Source of the DNA: an uncultured Porphyromonadaceae bacterium | GTDB lineage: Bacteria; Bacteroidota; Bacteroidia; Bacteroidales; Muribaculaceae | Direction: 5' to 3' | Assembly (NCBI GenBank): GCA_900548975.1 | Contig: URMS01000014.1 | Coordinates: 15,782 to 79,781 of the forward strand | Length of the DNA stretch: 64,000 nt | Shown: one piece after another, positions 45,337 through 53,707 of the stretch | Position numbering within the stretch: the stretch's first letter is position 1 | Layout: each line of letters starts with the position of its first letter | Program-made: the position numbers and the translations under genes | Notes under the pieces: generated by a model | Seen by the model: the letters and a program-made list of their open reading frames with translations, nothing else | What the model was told of the DNA's origin: nothing | Database searches by the model: none

Positions 45337-48300
45337 CGTATCACAATTTTTGCGGTCTTACCTTCGGAGCGAAGCACATATACGCCTGCGGGAAGTGTGG
45401 CGCGGGCCTCCGATACCGAAACTCCGGTTGCAACGCGCACGCCGCTGACGCTATATACGTCGGCCACAGTGCTGTCGCCGACCTCGAGCGAACCGATGCC
45501 GGTGGTAGCGGGAGTGGTGAATGTGCCCGGGGCAACCTCGTAGCTGTTGTCGCCGTGTGTGGCTGCAAACGAAATGCCGTATGTAGTGGCCGGAGCCAGA
45601 CCTTCGATTTCGGCTGTGAAAGTACCGTCGGCGGCCGGAGTGATGGTGCCGGCAGCGGTGCTTCGGGCCGGAGTCTCCACCTCGAAAGCTATGGCGAGGA
45701 CGGGAAGCACCCAGGCGTTGTTGGCGGCCAGGAAGCGGCCCGGCAGCCCGGCCTTGTCGTAGGACACATTCACACAGCCGCTGACAATATGCTTGTCGCC
45801 GAGTACTTCGACACCTGTCACGGCAACCTCCACACCGGCGATTTCGGGAGCGGTGATTTCCGATTTCTTCCAGTTGTTGCCGGTGCTCATATATGCATCG
45901 GCAGTCGCGGTGGGGACGACAACCTTGGCATACGGACCTGAGGAACCTTTGAGCGACATTGTGTAGGAACCGATGGATATCGGAGTCGGATTACACATAT
46001 ATATTGTCATTTCAGTGGCATTCTGGCAAATATAATTCTGCGACATAGTTGTGACAGAGGCCGGAATTACAAGCTCTGAAAACGCAGGATTGCGGAAAGC
46101 CCAGCCCTGAATGGTCTTTACACCGTCGGGCAGATCGATCGCAGTAAGGCCGTTGTCGGCAAGAGAGTACTGGCTGACGGCGGTAAGACCGGCCGGCAGG
46201 ATGATGCTCTTCATGGCGACGCAGCCATTGAATGTATAATTGGGCAGAGTGGTCATATTGGCGCCGAGTTTTATGGTACCCGCTGCGGGGATATCGTCGT
46301 CGCCATAGTAAGCCAGGGTCTCGAGCGAGCGGCACGAACGGAACACCTGTGTGCCACCGAAAACAGCATCGGGGTTCATGGTCACTTTACGAAGGCTCGA
46401 GCAGTTGTAGAACAGCGACATAGGCAGAGTGGTGACGCCGGCCGGGATAGCGACTTCCGTAAGGCTCGAGCAACCCTGGAATGTCGAGGATCCGAGTTCG
46501 GTAAGAGCGGCCGGAAGAGTTATTTCCGTAAGCGACGAACAGCTCTGGAAAGCAGACGAACCGATTGCAGTGACCGTGGACGGGATTGTTACCGATGTGA
46601 GCCCTGCGCAGCTGCTGAACATGCTCTGGGGAATCTCGGTGAGCGAGGCCGGTATCTTCACCTCGGTAAGCGAACGGCAGTTCTGGAATGCGTTGCTGCC
46701 TATTTTTTCGATAGTCTGGGGCAGGTCGATCGACTTAAGGCCGGTGCAATAGGAGAAAGCCGACGCACCCAGTTCGGTAAGCGACGCGGGAAGATTGATG
46801 CTCTCGAGAGCCTCGGAATAGAAGAACGCACGGTCGCCGATAGTCTTGAGACCTTCGGGGAGCTGCATCGACACAAGCGAGGTGCAGTTGCTGAAGGAGT
46901 ACATGCCGAGCGAGGTGACGGTCGAAGGCAGACTGACCTTGACCAGAGCCTCGCATTCGTCGAAAGAATACTGGGGAATTTCGGTAATACCTTCGGGCAG
47001 AGTAACCTCGGTGAGTTCCTTGGCGCCACGGAAGGTGTTTTCGGTCATCGATGTCACCTTGAACGATATATTCTGGTAGCTCACCACGGGAGCCACAGTG
47101 ACCACGCCCTTCCAGCCGGCCAGATTGGCGGCCTCGATCCGAGTGTCGGACACGGTGCCTTCCACACGTTTGTACGTGAGGGCGACTTCGTTAGTCTCGC
47201 CGACGGCCGTGACACGGTACGATATTCCGTCCATGTCGAAAAGATCGCCCACATTGACATCCATGGCGTATTCGGCGGTTTTGGTAAAGTTTTTCCAGCC
47301 CTCGGCAGCGCCATACACACCGGTGTAGCCTACGGGCACAGTGAGTGTGGCTACGGCATATACGGCAGCGTCGAACACATCGTCGGAGCAGGCCGGTGCC
47401 ACTGTATTCTCCACCCTGACTTCGGCAATGGCGGGGCATTCGGCAAAAGCACCCGAAGCGATGGTCTTCACCGACTGAGGAATCACAACCTTTGTGAGCG
47501 CCGCATTGTCGGCGAAGCACATCTCGCCGACCGATACTATACCTTCGGGGAGTACGACTTCGGCGATTTGTGTGCTTGCAAACACACCGGCACCCAGATT
47601 CTTCACATTAGCCGGGAAAATAGGCTCTGTGATGGCTGTAGCGCAGAATGCACGGTCTCCGATAGTACGCAGCTGATCGGCAGAACCTTCTCCGGCGAAT
47701 TTCACCGTGGCAAGAGGAGTGGCGCTGAAAGCATCGGCTCCGATCTCGGTGACACTTTCGGGCAGTGTGATACCGGTAACTTCTGTAGCTGCAAAAGCGG
47801 CGTCGGCTATACCGACTACCTTATATTCAGTCTCTTCATCGGTAAATGAAGCCGGGATCACGATGTCGCCCGAGTATGAAGTGAGCGTCTCGCCCTCCAT
47901 TTCGGCGGGGGCGCACACGAGCACAGTCTTCGACGAATAGCTCTTGAGCGAGTAGTAGATGCCGTCGTGCTTGAATAGAGTCTTGGCGTCCTCGGGGATG
48001 CCGGCGGGAGCTGCGACAAAAGGTTTCCAATCGTAGGAACCGAAGCCGACTGAGAAATTCCAGCCGTCCCACGAACCGTCGCTGAGCAGGCGCCCCGATG
48101 CGCCCCAGCCGGAATAGCCGAAGCTGCCGGCCGCACCTTCCTTCACCCAGTACGACCAGTAGCCGTTGGTATACCAGCCCGCTGCCCAGAGGTCGTCGGC
48201 ATCGGTAGCCTTCCAGTTGTCATAGTCGTAGTCGGAACTGCCGCCCTGGCCGGGCACATAGCCGCGGGGGTGTATGAACAGACCTGTTTCGGAGGTGTAG

Positions 48301-48815
48301 ATCTGGCCGTCGCCTTCGTCCTTAAGGCTTATTTCTCCGTCATCGTCGAGGTCCCAGCCGAAGCCGTTGATTGTATAACCGCCGTTGGGATCGGTGGGCG
48401 ACGACACATTTGTGTACTGTATAAGACCGTAGAGGCGGGGATTGTCGGCAACCACAGCACGTATCATGTCGGCGCCGGTAGCCTGGCCGTCCCAGCGGTA
48501 ACCGAACACGAGAGCGTTTTTCTCGCGGTTGTCATTCCACTGTATTACGAGAGCGGCGCGATTGGCGCCCTCGCCGCTCCACGATTCAATCATATCGAAG
48601 GTAAAATCGCCTTGGGGGACACCGAGATCACCCGGGTCGGAGGGGTAATCGGACAGCGGAACGACCGCAGGAGCCTTTTCGGTTGTAGCAGGCAACGTAG
48701 AGGCATAGTCGATGCCCTGCACTGTTCGCGGAAGCGCCTTAGGCTCCGTGCCGGCAGCATAGGCTATAACGCCCAGAGCAGCCGCCGAGGCAACAATGAG
48801 TAGATTCTTTTTCAT
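45333..48815 (-). CDS. T9SS-tailed LRR protein with a distinct N-terminal domain, in the cobalamin operon
   Basis: A 1160-residue protein. After the signal peptide (KKNLLIVASAAALGVIAYA) comes a non-LRR region, about residues 45-270, rich in Trp, Tyr, Asp and Gly: VIQWNDNREKNALVFGYRWDG, an EF-hand-like DLDDDGEISLKD, and WAAGWYTNGYWSYWVKEG. From about 300 to 960 it is LRR_5 repeats of the BspA kind. A fibronectin-like segment (SGCVNVSYDKAGLPG ... PATTYGISFAATHG) precedes the T9SS tail VADVYSVSGVRVATG...TAKIVIR. It sits 119 bp after the surface lipoprotein gene, with a hairpin in the gap, and overlaps the propeller gene. Confidence 0.85.
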   Translation of the reverse strand: MKKNLLIVASAAALGVIAYAAGTEPKALPRTVQGIDYASTLPATTEKAPAVVPLSDYPSDPGDLGVPQGDFTFDMIESWSGEGANRAALVIQWNDNREKNALVFGYRWDGQATGADMIRAVVADNPRLYGLIQYTNVSSPTDPNGGYTINGFGWDLDDDGEISLKDEGDGQIYTSETGLFIHPRGYVPGQGGSSDYDYDNWKATDADDLWAAGWYTNGYWSYWVKEGAAGSFGYSGWGASGRLLSDGSWDGWNFSVGFGSYDWKPFVAAPAGIPEDAKTLFKHDGIYYSLKSYSSKTVLVCAPAEMEGETLTSYSGDIVIPASFTDEETEYKVVGIADAAFAATEVTGITLPESVTEIGADAFSATPLATVKFAGEGSADQLRTIGDRAFCATAITEPIFPANVKNLGAGVFASTQIAEVVLPEGIVSVGEMCFADNAALTKVVIPQSVKTIASGAFAECPAIAEVRVENTVAPACSDDVFDAAVYAVATLTVPVGYTGVYGAAEGWKNFTKTAEYAMDVNVGDLFDMDGISYRVTAVGETNEVALTYKRVEGTVSDTRIEAANLAGWKGVVTVAPVVSYQNISFKVTSMTENTFRGAKELTEVTLPEGITEIPQYSFDECEALVKVSLPSTVTSLGMYSFSNCTSLVSMQLPEGLKTIGDRAFFYSEALESINLPASLTELGASAFSYCTGLKSIDLPQTIEKIGSNAFQNCRSLTEVKIPASLTEIPQSMFSSCAGLTSVTIPSTVTAIGSSAFQSCSSLTEITLPAALTELGSSTFQGCSSLTEVAIPAGVTTLPMSLFYNCSSLRKVTMNPDAVFGGTQVFRSCRSLETLAYYGDDDIPAAGTIKLGANMTTLPNYTFNGCVAMKSIILPAGLTAVSQYSLADNGLTAIDLPDGVKTIQGWAFRNPAFSELVIPASVTTMSQNYICQNATEMTIYMCNPTPISIGSYTMSLKGSSGPYAKVVVPTATADAYMSTGNNWKKSEITAPEIAGVEVAVTGVEVLGDKHIVSGCVNVSYDKAGLPGRFLAANNAWVLPVLAIAFEVETPARSTAAGTITPAADGTFTAEIEGLAPATTYGISFAATHGDNSYEVAPGTFTTPATTGIGSLEVGDSTVADVYSVSGVRVATGVSVSEARATLPAGVYVLRSEGKTAKIVIR

Positions 48816-48934
48816 GTTTTAAAATGTTTGGGTTTATCTTGCACACGGGTCTGGCAATGGCCGTCGCCAGACATGAAGCGGCATCTGCAGTATGCCGACA
48901 ACCTCCTGGTTACAGGCGCATTAGGCCCTGTATT

Positions 48935-50152
48935 TTATAGATGTGGTATTGTCTTTTCCGGTATATTAAGGTCCTGGGCGCGGCACAGCTCGGTGGATGT
49001 CTCTCCCAGCCATCCGCAGCACTGATTCACGCCTGTATAGACTCGCACGAAGTCGATACCCGGCAGGTCTACATGGTTTCCGTCGGCATCCACGGCCCAC
49101 GATATGTCGAAGCTGTTAAGCTCCACCTCCTCGTTCGGATGGTTGTCGACATACCCCCACGCATAGCTGTAGAGCACATAGTAGCTGCCGTTGCCCGACA
49201 GATCCTCGGCATTCGGAGCCAGCAGCGTTCCGGTGAAAGTGAGAGTGTTGTCCTGAATCCAACGCGGATAGTAGTCCTGCGGGTGAAAGCCGTTTTTAGG
49301 CATGAAGCCCGATGCTCCCTCCGAGTCGGTCCACGGGATGTAGTGTATGTCGGAGAGCATGCCGTCGGCGCTTGGCTCGGGCTTGCGGGTTTCGTCGGGG
49401 CGATGATAGGTAATGGAGTAATTATGCCGGGTGGCGTCGGAGCGGTATTCGCTGCCGGCGAGTTCGTACCATTCATCGTCGGGGATACCGTTGCAGTTGG
49501 CGTCGTAGCTCACCATGACAATGCCGGGCTCGCACGAACCGCCCTTCTTCTCGGGCTGCATAAGCTCGTAGAAGCAGTTGCCCCATATGCGGATATCGCC
49601 GCGGCCGGGAGTGTTGACCACAGTATGGTCGAAACCGAAGGTTACATATCCGCCGAAGCCGCCGAGAGATATCAGCACGTCGTTCTTGCCCGAAATAGCC
49701 TCCTCGGCCTTGCGGGCCATGTCGGCCTCAGTGTCACCGGGTTCATATTTTGGCATTTCGTTGACAAACTGGCCGGGAGCGGGGCGATACTCGTACACCT
49801 TCGATATATACGGGCTGTACTCCACCTCCTCGTGGAGCACATGGACGGTGAAATCGAAATGATAGGGTGTCTCGGCATCGATGATGTCGAAACTCATGTC
49901 GTAGCTGCCTTCACCGGCTGCGAGAAATACATAGTCCCGGTCGGTCGAGACAATGCTTTCCCTCCCGTCGGCTCCTTTGAGAGTCCAGCGGTAGGCGCTG
50001 CCGGTCAGGGCCGGGTTCAGCGGCAGTTTCTGCATGCGCGCTATGCGGTACGACGGTTCGAGGCCGAGGCTCACGGTGGATATATCGTCGGAGCAGCCGA
50101 AGAGAGTGGCCGTGAGGGCTATCAGACAGTATTTTATGTACTTGGAGAGCAT
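48935..50152 (-). CDS. Surface lipoprotein of the cobalamin operon (PKD-like N-terminus)
   Basis: A 405-residue protein with lipoprotein signal KYIKYCLIALTATLFGC (Cys20), a PKD-like sandwich (YRWTLKGADGRESIVSTDRDYVFLAAGEGSYDMSFDII) and a C-terminal domain with a calcium-loop-like DANCNGIPDDEWYELAGSEY and YAWGYVDNHPNE. Proteins annotated only as cell-surface proteins with this layout are commonly found after btuG in Bacteroidetes vitamin B12 loci. Direct corrinoid binding is plausible but not demonstrable from sequence. The gene begins 2 nt after btuG ends, so they are co-transcribed. Confidence 0.8.
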   Translation of the reverse strand: MLSKYIKYCLIALTATLFGCSDDISTVSLGLEPSYRIARMQKLPLNPALTGSAYRWTLKGADGRESIVSTDRDYVFLAAGEGSYDMSFDIIDAETPYHFDFTVHVLHEEVEYSPYISKVYEYRPAPGQFVNEMPKYEPGDTEADMARKAEEAISGKNDVLISLGGFGGYVTFGFDHTVVNTPGRGDIRIWGNCFYELMQPEKKGGSCEPGIVMVSYDANCNGIPDDEWYELAGSEYRSDATRHNYSITYHRPDETRKPEPSADGMLSDIHYIPWTDSEGASGFMPKNGFHPQDYYPRWIQDNTLTFTGTLLAPNAEDLSGNGSYYVLYSYAWGYVDNHPNEEVELNSFDISWAVDADGNHVDLPGIDFVRVYTGVNQCCGWLGETSTELCRAQDLNIPEKTIPHL

Positions 50153-50154
50153 CT

Positions 50155-51306
50155 CTATTTAGGTAAAAAGGCTATATGGGCTGGAATGTCGCCGGTGCGG
50201 ACGCTCCATTTGCGGCGACCGAAGCGGTCGAAACAGTAGAGGGTGCCCGACGACACATAGTTTTTGGCGTCGGTGACGAAGATATCGCCGGTCTCGGGAT
50301 GTATGGCAATACCGTAGGGTATGGTGATGTCGCGGTCGGTGCCGTCGGTAATAAAGTTTTCCGACACCCGCTCCTTGGTGCGTATGTCGACTATGCCGTA
50401 TGTTATGGTGTTCGACTGGGTATAGTTGTTCCACTCGGTGGCATAGTAAAATAGCGAGTCGCCCCGGAAAGCCATGTTCGAGCATGCTATGGCGAGGGTA
50501 TCGGTCACGGTCATGCGGTTGTAGCCGCGCACTTTGTCGAGCACATAGAGGCGCGAGGGGCGGCTCTGGTAGTCGCCGCGCGATGTCACCCAGAGCTTGC
50601 CGTAGCGGTCTTTCTTGAGGCGGTGCAGATTGATACCCACCGGTATCTGCTGCACCTGTTTGAAGGCGATCATCTCCACCACCGATACGGTGTTGTCGTA
50701 GAGAGGCGCACGATAGCCGCCCGAATTGGCCACATACATATAGTCGTCGACAATCTCCATCTCTTCGGGCTGATAGCCTACGGTCACCTTGCGTGTCACG
50801 GCAAGTGAAGTGGTGTCGACCTCGTAGACAGCGCCCTTGGGAGCGTTGGGGTCTATCATCACCGGGCCCACATACGAACTCACGTATGCCTTGCCGCGGT
50901 GGAAGCGCACATAGCGGCAATTGGGAATATCGACCTGACCGAGGCGTATGCCTGTGCGCGCGTCGAGCACCTCGACCTTGTGCGAGCAGTTCACTGTCAC
51001 ATAGAGCTTGGAGCCATAGATTCCAATGTCGTTTCCGACATCGCCAAGCTCCTTGATTACATTGGGATTGCGCTCGGCATAGAAATTGCGCGAGTAGAGG
51101 CCGGTCATATAGTCGTAGTAGTCGAGAGTGCATTTGTTCGAGCCCATATTACCCTCGTTTACAATGTACAGGCCGCGGATAGCCGAGGCCGGAGCCTCGT
51201 CGCCGATGATGTCGTACTCCGTAGGCACCACGAGTTCGTCCTCCCGACAACTCGTGGCGACCAATAGGAGCGGCAGAAAAATATATATTATTAATGTCCG
51301 ATACAT
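50155..51306 (-). CDS. btuG: BtuG-like surface cobalamin-binding beta-propeller lipoprotein
   Basis: A 383-residue lipoprotein (signal YRTLIIYIFLPLLLVATSC, Cys20) whose mature part is a seven-bladed YncE-like propeller (IRGLYIVNEGNMGSNKCTLDYYD; KLYVTVNCSHKVEVLDARTGIRLG; YVRFHRGKAYVSSYVGPVMI). BtuG proteins in Bacteroides cap the BtuB barrel and capture corrinoids with very high affinity at the cell surface. The position directly after btuB (11 bp), under a cobalamin riboswitch, makes this assignment strong, although identity to a characterised BtuG was not measured. Confidence 0.85.
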   Translation of the reverse strand: MYRTLIIYIFLPLLLVATSCREDELVVPTEYDIIGDEAPASAIRGLYIVNEGNMGSNKCTLDYYDYMTGLYSRNFYAERNPNVIKELGDVGNDIGIYGSKLYVTVNCSHKVEVLDARTGIRLGQVDIPNCRYVRFHRGKAYVSSYVGPVMIDPNAPKGAVYEVDTTSLAVTRKVTVGYQPEEMEIVDDYMYVANSGGYRAPLYDNTVSVVEMIAFKQVQQIPVGINLHRLKKDRYGKLWVTSRGDYQSRPSRLYVLDKVRGYNRMTVTDTLAIACSNMAFRGDSLFYYATEWNNYTQSNTITYGIVDIRTKERVSENFITDGTDRDITIPYGIAIHPETGDIFVTDAKNYVSSGTLYCFDRFGRRKWSVRTGDIPAHIAFLPK

Positions 51307-51317
51307 TTAACTTTGAG

Positions 51318-53303
51318 TCAGATTTCTACGGTGATGGTAAAGCGATAATTGCGTTTGGGCATCGGGTAATTGATGATTACGTCGTAGTCCTGGTTTAAGA
51401 GATTGTTGATTTCGGCCATGGCGCGGGCGTTGACGGGCCCGAAACGGAAATCGCGGCTTATGGAGATATCGCTCGTATACCAGGGCTGGGTATAGTTGTA
51501 ACGTATATTCTCCTGCTGGTTATAGCGCTCGCCTACATATATATAGCTGTAATTGAGGCCCCATCCGCGCCACTCAGCGTTGAGCACGGCCGAACCCGAA
51601 TGATGCGGTATATACGGAATTTGGTGGCGATAGTAGTTGTCGGCCGGATTGGTCACATCTATGGCACGCTGCCAGGTGTACTGGCCGCGGAAAGTAAGCT
51701 CGAGAACATCGACAGGCACCACCGTCACCGACGCCGTGGCGTCGATGCCGCGTATGTCGACCACTCCGAGGTTGAGCATGGTCCAGCGGAACTGCTGTCC
51801 CTTGGGGTAGGCCACAATCTTGTCTTTCACCTTGTTGTAGTACGCGTCGACGCTCACGTTGATACTGCGCACAGTTCTCGATGGCGCGAACATAAGCTGA
51901 GCGCCCACGTTATACTGGGTCACATGCTCGGGCGACAGCTTGGAATTGCCCATGTCGGCGTAGTACAGGTCGTTGAAGGTAGGCATGCGGAACGACTTCT
52001 TGTAGAAAGCCCTCAGGCTGAGCCAGTCGGCGCGCAGGGGGCGACCCGACACATAGACCGCCGGAGTGAACACGTGCTTGTCGGACGGCGATTCCTGACC
52101 GCGGAGACGGTCGTGGATAAATGTCATGAGACCGCTGGCCTGCACGCGCAGCCGGCCCAAGTCGAGAGCCGAAGCCACCGACACCAAATTGGAAAAACGG
52201 TCGGGCTTGGCAAAACCGGTCATGTCGGCCGACATGGTGTTCCACTGGAAGTCGTAGCTTACCGAGGCCCACCATTTGTCGGTGAGCGTGAAGAGGTTGG
52301 CTGTCGACAGGTAGAACTCGCGCTGACGGTAGAGATTGTCGATTTTCACCTGGCGGTCGTCGTTGTTCACATAGTGGGTGCGGTAGAAGGCGTATTTGGC
52401 GTTGGCAAGCGTGCTCCAGCGCCCTTGGGTATGTGTAAAGCTGCTCTGCACGAAGGAGTTGTTATCCCATATGCGCTCGCCGCGACGCCACACGTTATTG
52501 ACGATGGCACCGGGTACGCCGCGCTCCGACGTATAGTTGTAGGCCTTGAAGCGCCAGTCGCCCTTGCCGGTGTTTCCGTTGAGATTCAGCTCCATACGGG
52601 TGGCGTCGATATCGCCGTTCTGGCGCACGGCGGTGGTGTCGTACGCAATCTCGCCGGCAGGGTTTACACGGCGGTAACGGAACTTATATTTACCCGTAGA
52701 TGTAAGATATTCGGCGCTCAGCGAAGCACTTACATGCTCCGACAGCTTCACCTCGACCAGTGCCGACGGATTGAGCACGTCGAACGAGCCGAAGCGCACC
52801 GTGCCCCGGGCATGATAGCTTTCGCCGGGAGCGAAATGCGGCGTGCGGGTGCGCATATACACCGTGGCGGCGCTGCCGAAGTCGCGCGCCGGCTGCAACA
52901 GTGCGCTGCGCTGCCCGTTGTGGAGCGACAGTGCCTCCACATTGTCGAGCGAAAACTGGCCCAGATCGATCTGGCCGTTCTGGGCATTGCCGAGGGCTAC
53001 GCCGTCGTATACCACGCCGGTATGGTTGGTGCCCATGGAGCGGACGTTGACAGTCTTAATGCCACCGACGCCGCCGTAGTCCTTCACCTGCACACCGGCA
53101 AAATAGCGCAGCGCATCGGCCACACTGTTGCTGTTGAGCCGGCGCAGCTCCTCGCCTGTAAGGGTTTGTACGGGGATTGTCTGCCGGCGTGCCGTGCGCG
53201 ATTCGACGGTCACTTCCGACAATGCGATAGTGTCGGCGGTCTCCTGGGCCGTCGCTTCTATCGATAATATAATGAAGAGTGCTGTGTATAGCGCTTTTTT
53301 CAT
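51318..53303 (-). CDS. btuB: BtuB-like TonB-dependent cobalamin receptor
   Basis: A 661-residue outer-membrane receptor with signal peptide (KKALYTALFIILSIEATA), a TonB-box-like stretch near DTIALSEVTVES, a plug (LTGEELRRLNSNSVADALRYF, GVQVKDYGGVGGIKTVNVRS) and a barrel ending PMPKRNYRFTITVEI. There is no CarboxypepD-reg domain, unlike the other TonB receptors in this window, and the size fits BtuB. It is the first gene after the cobalamin riboswitch, so its expression should fall when adenosyl- or methylcobalamin is abundant. Confidence 0.92.
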   Translation of the reverse strand: MKKALYTALFIILSIEATAQETADTIALSEVTVESRTARRQTIPVQTLTGEELRRLNSNSVADALRYFAGVQVKDYGGVGGIKTVNVRSMGTNHTGVVYDGVALGNAQNGQIDLGQFSLDNVEALSLHNGQRSALLQPARDFGSAATVYMRTRTPHFAPGESYHARGTVRFGSFDVLNPSALVEVKLSEHVSASLSAEYLTSTGKYKFRYRRVNPAGEIAYDTTAVRQNGDIDATRMELNLNGNTGKGDWRFKAYNYTSERGVPGAIVNNVWRRGERIWDNNSFVQSSFTHTQGRWSTLANAKYAFYRTHYVNNDDRQVKIDNLYRQREFYLSTANLFTLTDKWWASVSYDFQWNTMSADMTGFAKPDRFSNLVSVASALDLGRLRVQASGLMTFIHDRLRGQESPSDKHVFTPAVYVSGRPLRADWLSLRAFYKKSFRMPTFNDLYYADMGNSKLSPEHVTQYNVGAQLMFAPSRTVRSINVSVDAYYNKVKDKIVAYPKGQQFRWTMLNLGVVDIRGIDATASVTVVPVDVLELTFRGQYTWQRAIDVTNPADNYYRHQIPYIPHHSGSAVLNAEWRGWGLNYSYIYVGERYNQQENIRYNYTQPWYTSDISISRDFRFGPVNARAMAEINNLLNQDYDVIINYPMPKRNYRFTITVEI

Positions 53304-53409
53304 ATTCCTTGCAAGAACGGTTACATTGCCGTCGTGCCCGGGGAAATGAATCGGATGAAAAGCGCCGTGGCCTTAACGGCACGCAGAAAGGTGCCGGCCG
53401 TGGTGATGT

Positions 53410-53622
53410 CCGAAGCCCGTCCTCGCAGGCAATAGCGGCAGATGGTGATAACGGCAGGTCTTCTGACTCGTTTCAGCCTGAGCGGCGCCTTCCCCGGGGT
53501 CGCACCCGAGTGGAGTGTGCCGACGGCCTGTGTCGAAACTTACAGCAGCGGGACTGTCCGGGATTTTCACCCGATTCCCTTTTAAGCAAGCGCTTGGCAA
53601 GAAGCGCCCGCACCGTTTTCGC
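53410..53622 (-). promoter_or_regulatory. Cobalamin riboswitch
   Basis: Read on the minus strand, the leader holds GGGAATCGGGTGAAAATCCCG, CCCGCTGCTGTAA (plus 53540-53552) and GAAGACCTGCC (plus 53453-53463). These are the core cobalamin-aptamer motifs, in the right order and spacing. The region between the aptamer and btuB contains further GC-rich inverted repeats that may be the expression platform, but no T-rich terminator is evident, so control could act on translation. Outer boundaries are approximate. Confidence 0.95.
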
Positions 53623-53624
53623 CA

Positions 53625-53656
53625 CAAAATTACGTATTTTGTAGCAATGTAACAAA
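53625..53656 (-). promoter_or_regulatory. Promoter of the cobalamin operon
   Basis: On the minus strand: TTTG (plus 53653-53656), a 20-nt spacer and TAATTTTG (plus 53625-53632), predicted start near 53621, immediately before the riboswitch. Confidence 0.85.
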
Positions 53657-53674
53657 CTTTCGTTCTAAAAATAT

Positions 53675-53682
53675 TACCTTTG
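53675..53682 (+). promoter_or_regulatory. -7 box of the fbp promoter
   Basis: TACCTTTG at 53675-53682, with no TTTG at the correct upstream distance. The two divergent promoters lie within about 60 bp, and the btuB -33 box falls inside the fbp upstream spacer. Confidence 0.55.
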
Positions 53683-53707
53683 CGCATCCAAAACCATAGA
53701 CACAACT

